From positions 620,001-684,000 of the forward strand of contig NZ_JBGCUO010000001.1 of assembly GCF_041102775.1 (NCBI RefSeq): a stretch of DNA of 64,000 nucleotides, written 5' to 3'. The notes under the pieces are model-generated. The model saw only the letters and a program-made list of their open reading frames with translations, was not told where the DNA came from and searched no databases. Below, piece after piece: positions 1 to 9,405 of the stretch. The position numbers and the translations under genes were made by a program. The first letter of the stretch is position 1, and the number at the start of each line of letters is the position of its first letter. This DNA comes from Alcanivorax sp. REN37 (GTDB lineage Bacteria; Pseudomonadota; Gammaproteobacteria; Pseudomonadales; Alcanivoracaceae).

Positions 1-73
1 CTCGCCGATGCGCTTCAATGCGTTGTCCGGGTTTGATCTGGAAATTGTCGAATACGTGTCGCCCTCTGCCTGA
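1..73 (+). CDS. ribBA: RibBA C-terminal end (partial)
   Basis: Only the last 23 codons are in the window, read from base 2 to a TGA at 71-73. The tail reads SPMRFNALSGFDLEIVEYV, which resembles the C-terminus of the GTP cyclohydrolase II domain of RibA/RibBA proteins (pattern NPxKxxxLxGxGLEVVE). The enzyme would supply the two riboflavin precursors, and ribH lies 1.2 kb downstream on the same strand, which supports the call. Because so little is visible I cannot tell a fused RibBA from a stand-alone RibA. Confidence 0.7.
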   Translation, partial: SPMRFNALSGFDLEIVEYVSPSA

Positions 74-105
74 GGGCGTGCGCCACTGCACTGCACGAGG
101 TCATC

Positions 106-456
106 ATGCGTCCCTGGGTTTGGGTCATTCTTGCTCCGCTGTTTTTCTATCCGCCGTTGGTGGCGTACTTCACTGGCTACTGCGCTGATACCAAGGTTGG
201 CTTTGCGCTGGCTGCGGTGAGCTTGCTGGGCGCGCCCTTGGTGCGGCCGCTATGGCTGTTAGCATGGCTGCTGTGGGCTGTGGTGGTGTATCGCGGTGGT
301 TGGCATGGCCGCCCCGGTGGCCAGAAATGGATGGCGCTGGCGGTGTTGGCGGCAATGGTGATTGGTGGCGTGGTGCTGCATCAGCGTGGCGCGGCGGCGC
401 ACCAGCCGGACCAGTGCCCGGTATTTGCATCGTCCGTCGCGGCTGAGGCGCCCTGA
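106..456 (+). CDS. Hypothetical small membrane protein
   Basis: A 116-residue protein with three or four hydrophobic stretches: about residues 5-25, 30-45, 47-62 and 75-92, followed by a polar Ala-rich tail. It looks like a small inner-membrane protein of unknown function; I do not recognise the family. It begins 32 bases after the ribBA stop on the same strand, so it could be read from the same transcript. It converges on the gst gene with a 22-base gap. Codon use is ordinary for the window. Function cannot be assigned. Confidence 0.55.
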   Translation: MRPWVWVILAPLFFYPPLVAYFTGYCADTKVGFALAAVSLLGAPLVRPLWLLAWLLWAVVVYRGGWHGRPGGQKWMALAVLAAMVIGGVVLHQRGAAAHQPDQCPVFASSVAAEAP

Positions 457-478
457 CGCCAGGGCGCCCGAGGGCTGC

Positions 479-1084
479 TTACAGCAGCCCTTCCTCGCGC
501 AGTGCCTGCTGCACCGCCGGACGTTCGGCGATGCGGGCCTGGTAGCTCAGCACCCGCGGGAAGCCGCTCAGGTCGAGGCCGACGTGCTGGGCCCAACCGA
601 GCACCACGAAGCAATACATATCGGCAATCGAGTAACCGGTTTGGGCCAGGTAGTTGGATTCCACCAGCCGTGCTTCGAGCTTGGCGAACTGCTGCATCAA
701 GCCGTCACGGGCGGCCTGCTTGGCCTCTTCGCTGGTGCCGGGGGTGAACAGCGGGCCGAACCGTTTGTGCAGTTCGGTGGACACCCAGTTCAGCCATGCC
801 AGCGTGAAATAGCGGTCTTCGGTGCCGTAGCCTGGCAGCAGGTGGGCGCCGGGGTTCTGATCGGCGATGTACTGCAGGATCACCGCTGCTTCGGTGAGGA
901 TGCGGCCAGACTTCAAGGCCAGTGCCGGTACCTGTCCCCGCGGGTTCACGTCCAGATAGCTGCTGCCGTCGGGCAGCGTTTTTGCCGCAAGGTCCACGGC
1001 AATGGTCTCGACGTCGTAGCCGGCTTCGCACAGGGCGATGTGGGGGGCCAGGGAGCAGGCGCCGGGCTTGATATAGAGTTTCAT
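479..1084 (-). CDS. gstA: Glutathione S-transferase, beta class
   Basis: A 201-residue cytosolic glutathione S-transferase. The N-terminal thioredoxin-like domain (about residues 1-80) starts MKLYIKPGACSLAPHIAL; Cys10 is the position of the mixed-disulphide cysteine of beta-class bacterial GSTs. The cis-proline loop GQVPAL (about residue 53) and the ILTEAAVILQYI glutathione-contact segment follow. The C-terminal helical domain completes a full-length protein. It probably conjugates or reduces electrophiles and peroxides with glutathione. It is a single gene, convergent with the small membrane gene and divergent from ribH, so its neighbours do not tell the substrate. Confidence 0.92.
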   Translation of the reverse strand: MKLYIKPGACSLAPHIALCEAGYDVETIAVDLAAKTLPDGSSYLDVNPRGQVPALALKSGRILTEAAVILQYIADQNPGAHLLPGYGTEDRYFTLAWLNWVSTELHKRFGPLFTPGTSEEAKQAARDGLMQQFAKLEARLVESNYLAQTGYSIADMYCFVVLGWAQHVGLDLSGFPRVLSYQARIAERPAVQQALREEGLL

Positions 1085-1269
1085 GGAACAAGATTCTCCG
1101 CAGACAAGGGGTTCCAGCTTAACTGAAACCCCGGCGCTGGACAGTCCCCCCGGCGGGGTGCGGCAAAAGCCGTGACGAAAGCGTCCGCAGCGGTCATTTC
1201 AGAGTACAATGGCCGCCGTTTGCCGGTTGCCCGAGGCGGCCGGTTCCCACGACAGACAAGGGTTTTGCC

Positions 1270-1740
1270 ATGAAAGACATCAAGACCATCGAAGGACGCC
1301 TGGTCGGCGTCAGCGGCCGTTTCGCACTGGTGGTGGCGCGCTTCAACAGCTTTGTGGTGGAAGCCCTGCTGGAAGGCGCGGTGGACGCGCTGGTGCGTCA
1401 CGGCGTGGAGCCGGGCGACATCGAGATCATCCGCGTGCCGGGTGCCTGGGAACTGCCGGTGGCAGTTAAACGCGTGGTCGACGGTGGCCGTTTTGATGCG
1501 GTGATCGCGCTCGGCGCAGTGATCCGTGGTGGCACCGCCCACTTCGAATATGTCGCCGGTGAAGCCGCCAAAGGCGTGGCGGCGATCCAGAATGCATCCG
1601 GCGTCCCGGTGGCGTTCGGCGTGCTGACGGTGGACAGCATCGAGCAGGCGATCGAGCGTTCCGGCACCAAGGCCGGCAACAAAGGGGCCGAAGCAGCGCT
1701 GTCGGCGCTGGAAATGGTCAGCCTGTTGAAGCAATTGTAA
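1270..1740 (+). CDS. ribH: 6,7-dimethyl-8-ribityllumazine synthase
   Basis: Lumazine synthase (156 aa) condenses 5-amino-6-ribitylaminouracil with 3,4-dihydroxy-2-butanone 4-phosphate, the penultimate step of riboflavin synthesis. Visible motifs are FNSFV (25-29), VPGAWELP (56-63), [14 protein letters not shown] (82-95, with the conserved catalytic His91) and the C-terminal [13 protein letters not shown]. Length is typical of the icosahedral bacterial enzyme. Its TAA is one base from the nusB ATG (TAATG overlap), so the two are translationally coupled, as is common in gammaproteobacteria. A TACAAT box at 1205-1210 is a plausible -10 element for the ribH-nusB-thiL-pgpA operon, but I see no convincing -35. 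Confidence 0.97.
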   Translation: MKDIKTIEGRLVGVSGRFALVVARFNSFVVEALLEGAVDALVRHGVEPGDIEIIRVPGAWELPVAVKRVVDGGRFDAVIALGAVIRGGTAHFEYVAGEAAKGVAAIQNASGVPVAFGVLTVDSIEQAIERSGTKAGNKGAEAALSALEMVSLLKQL

Positions 1741-2180
1741 TGAGTGCAGCCCCATCCCCTTCCGCGCGCCGTAAAGCGCGCCGCTTCGCCTTGCAAGCGT
1801 TGTACCAGTGGCAGCTGGCTGGCCAGCCGCTGCACGAAATCGAAGCCCACTTCCGCGCCGAGAACGACATGCGCAAGGTGGACGTGGTGTATTTCCACGA
1901 GCTACTAGTCGGCGTGCCGCGCCGCGTCGATGAGATCGACGCGCTGTTTGAGCCGGCGCTCGACCGTCGGCTGCAGGAGCTGTCGCAGATCGAGAAAGTG
2001 ATCCTGCGCATCGGCACCTTTGAGATGCTCGAACGCCTCGACGTGCCCTATCGCGTGGTGATCAACGAAGGCATCGAATTGGCCAAGGTGTTTGGCGCCG
2101 AGGACTCCTTTAAGTACGTCAACGGCGTGCTCGACAAGGTGGCGCGCCGCTGCCGCCAGGCCGAGATCGGCGCCCGCTGA
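1740..2180 (+). CDS. nusB: Transcription antitermination factor NusB
   Basis: All-helical RNA-binding protein of 146 residues. With NusE (S10) it binds boxA RNA and takes part in rRNA antitermination. Motifs are [13 protein letters not shown] near residue 14, the ELLVGV segment, and the C-terminal [15 protein letters not shown] and [11 protein letters not shown], all typical of NusB. The start ATG overlaps the ribH stop and thiL follows after 5 bases, keeping the classical ribH-nusB-thiL order. Confidence 0.96.
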   Translation: MSAAPSPSARRKARRFALQALYQWQLAGQPLHEIEAHFRAENDMRKVDVVYFHELLVGVPRRVDEIDALFEPALDRRLQELSQIEKVILRIGTFEMLERLDVPYRVVINEGIELAKVFGAEDSFKYVNGVLDKVARRCRQAEIGAR

Positions 2181-2185
2181 TCGCC

Positions 2186-3124
2186 ATGGACGAATTTGCC
2201 CTGATCCGGCACTACTTCGGCACCGCAGCGGCGGCGCCGGGTGTGGTGCTCGGAGTGGGCGATGACGGCGCCATCCTCGAGCCGACTCCCGGCTGCCAAG
2301 TGGTGATGAGCCTCGATACGCTGGTGGCGGGGCGCCACTTTCCTGATGATTTTCCCGCTGCCGATATCGGCTGGCGCAGTCTGGCGGTGAACCTGTCAGA
2401 CCTGGCCGCGATGGGGGCCGATCCGCGCTGGTGCTTGCTGAGCCTGAGCCTGCCGGCGGTGGAGCGCGATTGGCTCAATGGTTTCATGGACGGCTTCTCG
2501 GCACTGGCGCAGCAGGCCGGCATCGCGCTGGTGGGCGGCGATACGGTGCGCGGACCGCTGTCGATCACGGTGCAGGTCAGCGGCGAGGTGCCGCGTGGCC
2601 AAGCGCTGCGGCGGCAGGGCGCCCAGCCCGGTGACCGCATCTGCATGGTCGGCTGCCCCGGTGAAGCGGCTGCCGGACTATTGGCGTGGCAGCAGGGCTG
2701 GCATGAGGCGCCGGTGGTGGCGCGCTTTTGCCGGCCGCAACCGCAGTTGGAGCTGGGGCGCGCTTTGCGTGGCCGCGCCAGCGCCTGCATTGACGTGTCC
2801 GACGGCTTGCTGGCGGATCTGGACCACATCCTCACCGCCAGTGGCGTGGGCGCGACGCTAGCGCTGACGGCACTGCCACGCTCGCCGGTACTAAAAGATT
2901 GGCAGCAGCGTTGTGGCGAGGTGCCGCTGTCGCTGCAACTGTCCGGCGGCGATGATTACCTGCTGCTGTTCACCCTGCCGCCGGCGCAGCCGCTGCCGGA
3001 TGGCGCACAGGTGCTGGGCGTGATCGATGCAGAGCCGGGGCTGCGGTTGCGCGATGCCAGCGGCCGCCTGTTGCCGGTGTTACCCCAGGGCTGGAACCAC
3101 TTTTCGGAGTCTAATGATGACTGA
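2186..3124 (+). CDS. thiL: Thiamine-monophosphate kinase
   Basis: ThiL (312 aa) phosphorylates thiamine monophosphate to thiamine pyrophosphate with ATP. It belongs to the PurM/AIRS-type kinase fold. The N-terminal ATP- and metal-binding segment shows GVGDDGAIL (about 23-31), followed by SLDTLVAGRHF and the GGDTVRG loop, with LSGGDDYLLLF in the C-terminal half. Length is typical. It lies 5 bases after nusB, and its stop codon overlaps the start of pgpA, so the block is probably one operon. Confidence 0.96.
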   Translation: MDEFALIRHYFGTAAAAPGVVLGVGDDGAILEPTPGCQVVMSLDTLVAGRHFPDDFPAADIGWRSLAVNLSDLAAMGADPRWCLLSLSLPAVERDWLNGFMDGFSALAQQAGIALVGGDTVRGPLSITVQVSGEVPRGQALRRQGAQPGDRICMVGCPGEAAAGLLAWQQGWHEAPVVARFCRPQPQLELGRALRGRASACIDVSDGLLADLDHILTASGVGATLALTALPRSPVLKDWQQRCGEVPLSLQLSGGDDYLLLFTLPPAQPLPDGAQVLGVIDAEPGLRLRDASGRLLPVLPQGWNHFSESNDD

Positions 3125-3596
3125 GCCGCGGCGCCCTTCGATGCGCAATCCGGTGCACTTCCTGGCGTTTGGTTTCGGTAGCGGCTTGGCACCGAAAGCA
3201 CCGGGCACCTTTGGTACGTTGGCGGCGATTCCCGTGTGGGCGCTGCTGCTGCCGCTGCCGCTGTGGGGCTACCTGTTGGCCACTGCGGTGGTGATCGCGG
3301 TCGGTCCTTGGCTGTGCGGGCGCACCTCGCGGGACCTCGGTGTGCACGACCATGGCGGTATCGTCTGGGATGAGATCGCCGGCTTCCTGATCACCATGAT
3401 CGCGGTGCCGCCGACGCTGTTGAACCTAGTGCTGGGTTTTGCGCTGTTTCGCTTCTTCGATGTGCTCAAACCGTGGCCAATCGGTTGGCTCGACCGCCGC
3501 ATCGAGGGCGGCTGGGGCATCATGGTCGACGACTTGGTGGCGGGGGTGTATGCGGCCTTGGTGCTGTGGGGCATCTTGGCGCTGATCGGCGTCTGA
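3117..3596 (+). CDS. pgpA: Phosphatidylglycerophosphatase A
   Basis: PgpA (159 aa) dephosphorylates phosphatidylglycerol phosphate in the inner membrane, the last step of phosphatidylglycerol synthesis. Visible signatures are FGSGLAPKAPGTFGTL near residue 20, the catalytic-region segment HDHGGIVWDEIAGF, and FRFFDVLKPWPI in the middle, with several membrane segments. I chose the ATG at 3117 because GGAG (3106-3109) lies 7 bases upstream; an adjacent ATG at 3114 is in frame too. The start overlaps the thiL stop, indicating coupling. Confidence 0.95.
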   Translation: MTEPRRPSMRNPVHFLAFGFGSGLAPKAPGTFGTLAAIPVWALLLPLPLWGYLLATAVVIAVGPWLCGRTSRDLGVHDHGGIVWDEIAGFLITMIAVPPTLLNLVLGFALFRFFDVLKPWPIGWLDRRIEGGWGIMVDDLVAGVYAALVLWGILALIGV

Positions 3597-3618
3597 TGGC
3601 TAAGATAATGCCGTGCTG

Positions 3619-3644
3619 ACAGGGCCGCCGCGAGGCGGCCCTGT
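3619..3644. terminator. Bidirectional hairpin between pgpA and dxs
   Basis: A perfect 11-bp inverted repeat, ACAGGGCCGCC (3619-3629) and its complement (3634-3644), encloses a GCGA tetraloop. It sits exactly between the convergent pgpA and dxs stops. There is no U tract, so intrinsic termination is likely but not certain. Confidence 0.65.
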
Positions 3645-3648
3645 GCTA

Positions 3649-5559
3649 TCAGGCGTGGGCGGCGTTGGCGCGCGGGCTAGCCAGACGCGCCTCCACGGCG
3701 GCGATGATGCCGGGCGCATCGAGACCGTGCTCGGCCAGCAGCCGGTCACGTTTGCCGTGGTGGATGAAGTCATCCGGCAGCGCCAAGTTCAGCAGTGACG
3801 GCGTTCGCCCTTCACCGGCAAAGAACTCGTTCACGGCGCTGCCGGCACCGCCCATGCGCTGGTGATCTTCCAGCGTCACCAGCAGTTCGCACTGGTCCGC
3901 CAGCCGGCGCAGCAGTGGCTCGTCCAGCGGCTTCACCCAGCGCATGTCCACCAGCGTGGCGTCCAGTGCTTCGGCGGCGGCGCGCGCGTTCTCCAACAGC
4001 GCACCGAACGACAGGATGGCCACTTTGCTGCCTTCGCGTAGTACCCGGGCGGTGCCCACTGGCAGGTCGCTGAATGCGGCCTGAATGGTGGCGCCGGGGC
4101 CGGTACCGCGTGGATAACGTACCGCCGACGGGCCGGGGTGCTGCCAAGCGCTGTAGAGCAGCTGGCGGCAGTCGTTCTCGTCGGACGGCGCGGCAATGAT
4201 CATGTTCGGCACTGTGCGCAGGTAGGCAATGTCGAACACGCCGCCATGGGTGGCACCGTCTTCGCCCACCAGACCGGCGCGGTCGATGCCCAGCGTCACG
4301 TCCAGATTCTGCAATGCCACGTCGTGGATGAGCTGGTCGTAGGCGCGTTGCAGGAAGGTGGAGTAAATCGCCACCACCGGCTTCTGGCCTTCGCAGGCCA
4401 TGCCGGCGGCCAGCGTCAGCGCGTGCTGTTCGCAGATCGCCACATCGTAGAAGCGTTCTGGAAACCGTTGCGAGAACGCCACCATGCCGGAGCCTTCGCA
4501 CATCGCCGGGGTGATGCCGGCGACGCGGCTGTCCTGCTCAGCGATGTCGCATAGGAACTGGCCGAACACATCCTGGTACTTCACTTTCGGACGGTCTGGC
4601 ACCACCACCGGCTTCTTATTTGGCTCGATTTTGTCGATCGCGTGGTAGCCCACCGGGTCCCGCTCGGCCGGCGCGAAGCCTTTGCCCTTGGTGGTGTAGA
4701 TGTGCAGCAACTGGGGGCCTTTCAGGTCACGCAAGTTGGCGAGCGTGTCGAGCAGCTCGTCTAAGTCGTGACCGTCCATGGGGCCGATGTAGTTGAAGCC
4801 GATCGACTCGAACAGCGCGTCCGGGCTGACCATGTTTTTCATGCTTTCTTCGGTACGGCGCAGGAAGTCCCACGCAGCTGGCATTGCTGACAGCACTTTC
4901 TTGCCGCCTTCGCGCAGCGCAATGTAGCTCTTCGACGCCCAGATGCGGGCGAAGTAGTTGGCCAAGCCGCCGACGCTGTGGGAGATCGACATATTGTTGT
5001 CGTTCAGGATCACCAGCAGGTTGGCTTTGGTGTCGGCGGCGTGGTTGAGCGCCTCGAACGCTTGGCCAGCAGTCATGGCGCCATCACCGATGATGGCCAC
5101 CGCGCGGCGGTCTTCACCGGCCATCTGCGCGCCCAGCGCCATACCGAGCGCGGCGCTGATGGAGGTGGACGAGTGGCCGACGCCAAAGGTGTCGTACTCG
5201 GATTCGGAGCGTTTCGGGAACCCGGACAGGCCACCCTCTTGGCGGATGGTGGTCAGCTGTTCACGGCGTCCGGTGAGAATCTTGTGCGGGTAGGTCTGAT
5301 GGCCCACATCCCACACCAGTCGGTCGTGCGGGGTGTTGAACAGGTAGTGCAGGGCAACGGTCAGCTCGACCACGCCGAGGCCGGCGCCAAAGTGGCCGCC
5401 GGCTTGGCCGGTGGCATACAGCAGGTAGGCGCGCAGCTCATCAACGACCTGGGCCAGTTGCGTGCGCGGCAGCGCACGCAGGTCCGCTGGACTGTCCAGG
5501 CGGTCCAGCAGCGGCGTATGCGGCCGCGACAACGGAATCTCGTCAAAGGTCTTCGCCAT
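3649..5559 (-). CDS. dxs: 1-deoxy-D-xylulose-5-phosphate synthase
   Basis: Dxs (636 aa) is a thiamine-diphosphate enzyme that condenses pyruvate and glyceraldehyde 3-phosphate, the entry step of the MEP isoprenoid pathway. The N-terminal third holds the cofactor motif [15 protein letters not shown]; the middle transketolase-like domain shows [13 protein letters not shown] with the conserved catalytic Glu, then [13 protein letters not shown] start at the ATG at 5559 (MAKTFDEIP), which matches the usual Dxs N-terminus better than an upstream in-frame ATG at 5592. ispA lies 57 bases upstream on the same strand, so xseB-ispA-dxs form the classical isoprenoid operon. Confidence 0.97.
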   Translation of the reverse strand: MAKTFDEIPLSRPHTPLLDRLDSPADLRALPRTQLAQVVDELRAYLLYATGQAGGHFGAGLGVVELTVALHYLFNTPHDRLVWDVGHQTYPHKILTGRREQLTTIRQEGGLSGFPKRSESEYDTFGVGHSSTSISAALGMALGAQMAGEDRRAVAIIGDGAMTAGQAFEALNHAADTKANLLVILNDNNMSISHSVGGLANYFARIWASKSYIALREGGKKVLSAMPAAWDFLRRTEESMKNMVSPDALFESIGFNYIGPMDGHDLDELLDTLANLRDLKGPQLLHIYTTKGKGFAPAERDPVGYHAIDKIEPNKKPVVVPDRPKVKYQDVFGQFLCDIAEQDSRVAGITPAMCEGSGMVAFSQRFPERFYDVAICEQHALTLAAGMACEGQKPVVAIYSTFLQRAYDQLIHDVALQNLDVTLGIDRAGLVGEDGATHGGVFDIAYLRTVPNMIIAAPSDENDCRQLLYSAWQHPGPSAVRYPRGTGPGATIQAAFSDLPVGTARVLREGSKVAILSFGALLENARAAAEALDATLVDMRWVKPLDEPLLRRLADQCELLVTLEDHQRMGGAGSAVNEFFAGEGRTPSLLNLALPDDFIHHGKRDRLLAEHGLDAPGIIAAVEARLASPRANAAHA

Positions 5560-5616
5560 GCGGGGCTCGGTCTGTCGGTCGGGGGCGGCCAAGTATAGCC
5601 GCCCCGGGGCTAGGGT

Positions 5617-6519
5617 TCAGTGGGATCGTCCGACGATGTAGTCGGCCAGATCCCGCAATGGACCGGTATTGCGGCCTTCAGCGATGCCGTCGAGAAGCTG
5701 GTGCGCTTCCCGGCACAGTGCCTGCGCGCGATCGCGGCTGGCGTCGAGTCCAAGCAGGGCAGGAAAGGTGCTCTTGCCGTGCCGGGCATCGGACCCGCTG
5801 GGTTTGCCCAGCACGTCCGCGGTGGAGGTCACATCCAGAATGTCGTCCTGGATCTGGAACGCCAGGCCGATCAGGTCGCCAAAGCGTGCCAAGGTATCTT
5901 GCATTTCCGCCGGCGCATCGGCGGCAATGGCGCCCATCAACAGCGCGGCGGTGATCAGCCGGCCGGTTTTCAGGTAATGGATGCGCTCCAATTCTTCCAG
6001 TGTCAGCGCCCGGCCTTCGGCCTCGATGTCACGCATCTGGCCGGCTGCCATGCCGGATACACCGGCGCCGTGGCTCAGCGCGCGGATCATTTCCAGTCGC
6101 TGGCCATCCTTGTAGTCACCGGAATTGGCCAACAGTTCAAACGCACGGGTCTGCAGACTGTCGCCGGCGAGGATAGCGGTGGCCTCATCAAAGGCAATGT
6201 GGCAGGTCGGCTGGCCACGGCGCAGGCTGTCGTCATCCATCGCTGGCAGATCATCATGGACCAGCGAGTAAGCGTGTACCAACTCCACTGCCACTGCCGG
6301 GATGTCGGCCTGCGACAACTTGCCGCCGCAGGCTTGGCAGGCCGCGTAGGCCAGCAGCGGGCGCAGCCGCTTGCCGCCGCCCAGCGCCGCGTAACGCATC
6401 GCCTCCATCAACCGTGGCGCCGCGCCGTGTTCTAGCGGCAGGGCAAACTCCAAAGCGGTCTGGAACCGGTCGCGGCACTGCGCGATGAAACTTGAAAGAT
6501 CATCCGCCGCGCGGGTCAT
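5617..6519 (-). CDS. ispA: Farnesyl diphosphate synthase (geranyltranstransferase)
   Basis: A 300-residue short-chain trans-prenyltransferase making geranyl and farnesyl diphosphate from IPP and DMAPP. The first Asp-rich motif is DDLPAMDDD, with an EAMRYAALGGGKRLRPLL segment upstream, and the second is FQIQDDILD, the standard Mg-binding pair. I prefer the ATG at 6519 because GAGG lies about 6 bases upstream and the length then equals that of E. coli IspA; in-frame ATGs at 6525 and 6534 are alternatives. The start overlaps the end of xseB, showing coupling. Confidence 0.95.
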   Translation of the reverse strand: MTRAADDLSSFIAQCRDRFQTALEFALPLEHGAAPRLMEAMRYAALGGGKRLRPLLAYAACQACGGKLSQADIPAVAVELVHAYSLVHDDLPAMDDDSLRRGQPTCHIAFDEATAILAGDSLQTRAFELLANSGDYKDGQRLEMIRALSHGAGVSGMAAGQMRDIEAEGRALTLEELERIHYLKTGRLITAALLMGAIAADAPAEMQDTLARFGDLIGLAFQIQDDILDVTSTADVLGKPSGSDARHGKSTFPALLGLDASRDRAQALCREAHQLLDGIAEGRNTGPLRDLADYIVGRSH

Positions 6520-6757
6520 CGTCATCCTCGTCATGGAAAGGGGTGGGCTCGGCGCCGGCCTGGGGAGTGAGCAGGATGCGGACTTTCTGCTCCGCCTGCT
6601 GCAGCGCCTGCTGGCATTCACGGGTTAGGCGGATGCCCTCCTCGAACGCCTTCAGCGACTCCTCCAGCGACAACTCGCCGGATTCCATGCGCTCCACCAG
6701 CGTGTCCAGTGTGGCCAGAGCCTGCTCCAGTTGGAGCGGTTTGGGTTTGGCTGCCAT
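6500..6757 (-). CDS. xseB: Exodeoxyribonuclease VII small subunit
   Basis: An 85-residue helical protein that partners XseA in exonuclease VII. The segment LEQALATLDTLVERMESGELSLEESLKAFEEG and the following LTRECQQAL match the XseB family, and the acidic tail ends in several Asp residues. The ATG at 6757 gives MAAKPKPLQ and is preceded by AGGAGG, though 11 bases away. It is first in the xseB-ispA-dxs operon, which is the usual place for the gene in this class; the large subunit is not in the window. Confidence 0.93.
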   Translation of the reverse strand: MAAKPKPLQLEQALATLDTLVERMESGELSLEESLKAFEEGIRLTRECQQALQQAEQKVRILLTPQAGAEPTPFHDEDDDDPRGG

Positions 6758-6884
6758 GGTACGAGGGTCCTCCTGCCCGAAGCCGCGCCTGGCGGCGATT
6801 GTCGCACGACGCAGGGGCGCGGGAACACTAAAAGACCGGTCAGGGAGAGTCAAACCGGTGCGCCAGTCGTTCGCCGCCGGCCGG

Positions 6885-6896
6885 CACTATATAGTG
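6885..6896. promoter_or_regulatory. AT-rich 12-bp palindrome between xseB and dusC
   Basis: CACTATATAGTG is a perfect palindrome in the 190-base divergent spacer between xseB and dusC, and the only AT-rich segment there. It contains TATAGT, a possible -10 element, on either strand. It may be a promoter or an operator; I saw no good -35 partner. Confidence 0.3.
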
Positions 6897-6947
6897 TGCA
6901 CCCCGCGTAGCCGCCCGCTGCGCTCCTGGTTCGAAGCAAGGCTGACA

Positions 6948-7892
6948 ATGAAACTGGTACTGGCCCCGATGGAGGGTCTGGCGGATTACTGGCTGCGGCA
7001 GGTGCTCACCGAGGTGGGCGGCTATGACTGGTGCGTGTCGGAGTTCATCCGCGTCAGCGGCACGCTGTTGCCGCCGAAGGTGTTCTACCGCTGGTGCCCG
7101 GAGCTGCTGGCCGGTGCGCGTACGCTCAGCGGCACCCCGGTGCATCTGCAACTGCTTGGCTCGGACCCGGTGTGCGTGGCGGAAAACGCGGCGCGGGCGG
7201 TGGAGCTGGGCGCGCCGGCCATCGACCTGAATTTTGGTTGCCCGGCTAAAACTGTGAACGCCCACCGCGGGGGTGCAGTGCTGCTGGATGAGCCAGAGCT
7301 GGTGCACGACATCATCGCGGCGGTGCGGCGGGCGGTGCCGGCGGCGATTCCGGTGTCGGCAAAGATGCGACTCGGCAACGAGAGCGATGCGCGGGCGTTG
7401 GACAACGCCCATGCGGTGGCCGCCGCTGGGGCCAGTTGGCTCACCGTGCATGGCCGCACCAAGACGCAAGGTTACCGGCCGCCGGCGTACTGGGACCGCA
7501 TTGCCGAGGTGCGTGCGGCAGTGGCGCTGCCGGTGATCGCCAATGGCGAAATCTGGACCGCGGCGGACGCCGAGCGTTGTCGGCAGGACAGCGGCTGCGA
7601 CACCTTGATGGTGGGCCGTGGCGCCGTGAGCGACCCGTTCTTGGCGCGCCGTATCCGCCAGTTGCCGGCCGGCGGGTGGGAGCAGGTGTTCCCGTGGCTG
7701 ACCCACTATGCTGGGTTGTTGCTGGGCACTGGCACACCGAGCCAGGAGTCCGGCCGTGTTAAGCAGTGGCTCAACTACCTGCGCCGCGATTACGTCGAGG
7801 CCGAACAGTGGTATCAGGCGCTGCGGCGGCTGCAGGATGCACGCCTGATGGCCGCGCGGCTGGCGGAGCCGCTGGAGCGGCCCGCGCCCTGA
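6948..7892 (+). CDS. dusC: tRNA-dihydrouridine(16) synthase
   Basis: FMN-dependent TIM-barrel enzyme (314 aa) that reduces uridine 16 in the tRNA D-loop. The N-terminus LVLAPMEGLADYWLRQVL and DWCVSEFIRVS are typical of the DusC branch, and IDLNFGCPAKTVNAHRGGA contains the catalytic Cys of the family. Later come LTVHGRTKTQGY (FMN phosphate binding), PVIANGEIW and VGRGAVSDPFL. Start ATG at 6948 was chosen because the family motif begins a few residues later, although the frame is open further upstream. It is divergent from xseB. Confidence 0.94.
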   Translation: MKLVLAPMEGLADYWLRQVLTEVGGYDWCVSEFIRVSGTLLPPKVFYRWCPELLAGARTLSGTPVHLQLLGSDPVCVAENAARAVELGAPAIDLNFGCPAKTVNAHRGGAVLLDEPELVHDIIAAVRRAVPAAIPVSAKMRLGNESDARALDNAHAVAAAGASWLTVHGRTKTQGYRPPAYWDRIAEVRAAVALPVIANGEIWTAADAERCRQDSGCDTLMVGRGAVSDPFLARRIRQLPAGGWEQVFPWLTHYAGLLLGTGTPSQESGRVKQWLNYLRRDYVEAEQWYQALRRLQDARLMAARLAEPLERPAP

Positions 7893-7977
7893 GTTCGGCG
7901 CCGTGCGCCCGCTGAAATCGGGTACACTTTCGCGCCTGTGCCGCGCTGCACTGCGGCAGACCATCCACGAGGACCCC

Positions 7978-9273
7978 ATGACCGTCGCCGAGACTCCCGT
8001 CAATCCGCGCTCGCGGGTGCTGTTCGCCAGCCTGGTGGGCACCACTATCGAGTTCTACGATTTCTATATTTACGCCACCGCTGCGGTGCTGGTGTTCCCG
8101 CAGCTGTTTTTCCCCAGCGATGATCCGATGTCTGGGCTGCTGGGGTCGCTGGCCACCTTCGCCATTGCCTTCTTCGCGCGGCCGTTCGGCGCGGCGCTGT
8201 TCGGTCACTTCGGTGACCGCATCGGGCGCAAGGCGACGCTGGTGGCAGCGCTACTGACCATGGGTGTGTCGACGGTGGTGATTGGCTTCTTGCCCACCTT
8301 TGCGCAGGTCGGCTTGCTGGCACCACTGCTGCTGGCGCTGTGCCGCTTCGGCCAAGGGCTGGGGCTGGGCGGCGAGTGGGGCGGCGCAGTGCTGCTGGCG
8401 ACCGAAAATGCGCCGCCGGGCAAGCGCGCTTGGTATGGCATGTTCCCGCAGCTGGGCGCGCCGCTTGGCTTCATTCTGTCCGGCGGGTCGTTCCTGCTGT
8501 TGCAGCATTTCCTGTCTGATGAGCAATTTTTCAGTTGGGGCTGGCGGGTACCGTTCTTGGCCAGTGCGGTGCTGGTGATCTTCGGTCTCTATATCCGTTT
8601 GCAGCTGGAAGAAACGCCGGTGTTCAAGGCCACGCTCGACAGCCAGCAACAGGTGCGCATGCCGATGTTGGAAGTGTGTCGGCGCCATCCCGGTACCCTG
8701 GTGTTGGGCACCATGGCGGCGGTGGCCACCTTCCTGCTGTTCTACCTGACCACGGTATTCAGTCTGACCTGGGGCACCACCGAGCTGGAGTACAGCCGCG
8801 AGCAGTTTCTGGTGATCCAGCTGATCGCTATCGTGTTCTTTGCGCTGGCGACGCCGTTGTCGGCGCTGCTGGCGGAACGCTTCGGCCGCCGCCTGACTAT
8901 GATCGGCGTGTCGATCGCCATTGTGCTGTACGGCTTTGCGTTCGAGCCGCTATTCGGCAGCGGTGACACCCTGCGGGTGATGCTGTTCTTGGTGATCGGT
9001 TTGTTCCTGATGGGGCTGACCTATGGGCCGCTGGGAACCTTGCTGTCGGAACTGTTCCCCACCGAGGTGCGTTACACCGGCGCGTCGTTGACGTTCAATA
9101 TTGCCGGCATTCTAGGTGCCTCGTTGGCGCCGGCGGTGGCGACCACACTGGCCAGTAAGCACGGTCTCGGCTCAGTGGGCATTTACCTGGGCGTGGTGAG
9201 CATGGTGACGGTGGTGGCGTTGCTGCTGCTGCGCGAAACCCGTGATGAGGACCTGCGCCACACGCCCGGCTGA
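7978..9273 (+). CDS. MHS-family MFS metabolite:proton symporter
   Basis: A 431-residue, 12-TM major facilitator transporter. VGTTIEFYDFYIYATAA at the N-terminus and the loop motif GHFGDRIGRKATL mark the metabolite:H+ symporter family (ShiA, KgtP, ProP and dicarboxylate carriers), as does RFGQGLGLGGEWGGA in TM4. The substrate cannot be read from sequence; organic acids, shikimate or a compatible solute are possible. The start ATG at 7978 has GAGG upstream. It lies 85 bases after dusC and ends at a strong terminator. The ectoine operon is nearby, but a TetR gene and two terminators intervene. Confidence 0.88.
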   Translation: MTVAETPVNPRSRVLFASLVGTTIEFYDFYIYATAAVLVFPQLFFPSDDPMSGLLGSLATFAIAFFARPFGAALFGHFGDRIGRKATLVAALLTMGVSTVVIGFLPTFAQVGLLAPLLLALCRFGQGLGLGGEWGGAVLLATENAPPGKRAWYGMFPQLGAPLGFILSGGSFLLLQHFLSDEQFFSWGWRVPFLASAVLVIFGLYIRLQLEETPVFKATLDSQQQVRMPMLEVCRRHPGTLVLGTMAAVATFLLFYLTTVFSLTWGTTELEYSREQFLVIQLIAIVFFALATPLSALLAERFGRRLTMIGVSIAIVLYGFAFEPLFGSGDTLRVMLFLVIGLFLMGLTYGPLGTLLSELFPTEVRYTGASLTFNIAGILGASLAPAVATTLASKHGLGSVGIYLGVVSMVTVVALLLLRETRDEDLRHTPG

Positions 9274-9284
9274 CGTGCTGCAGC

Positions 9285-9320
9285 CATTAAAAAGCCGGCT
9301 TTAGGGCCGGCTTTTTAATG
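9285..9320. terminator. Strong bidirectional terminator
   Basis: A perfect 15-bp inverted repeat (9285-9299 with 9306-9320) with a 6-base loop. Each arm has a GCCGGC core flanked by five A or five T, so both strands end in a U run. It would terminate the MHS transporter gene and, from the other side, any transcript running past the tetR gene. Confidence 0.9.
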
Positions 9321-9405
9321 GGCGTCATCCAATGCAGTGCCGCGGCCGCACACCAGCCGAGCAGGGCTAGGGGTTGGTCGCAAGCGGGCACCGCTCCGGG
9401 TTAGT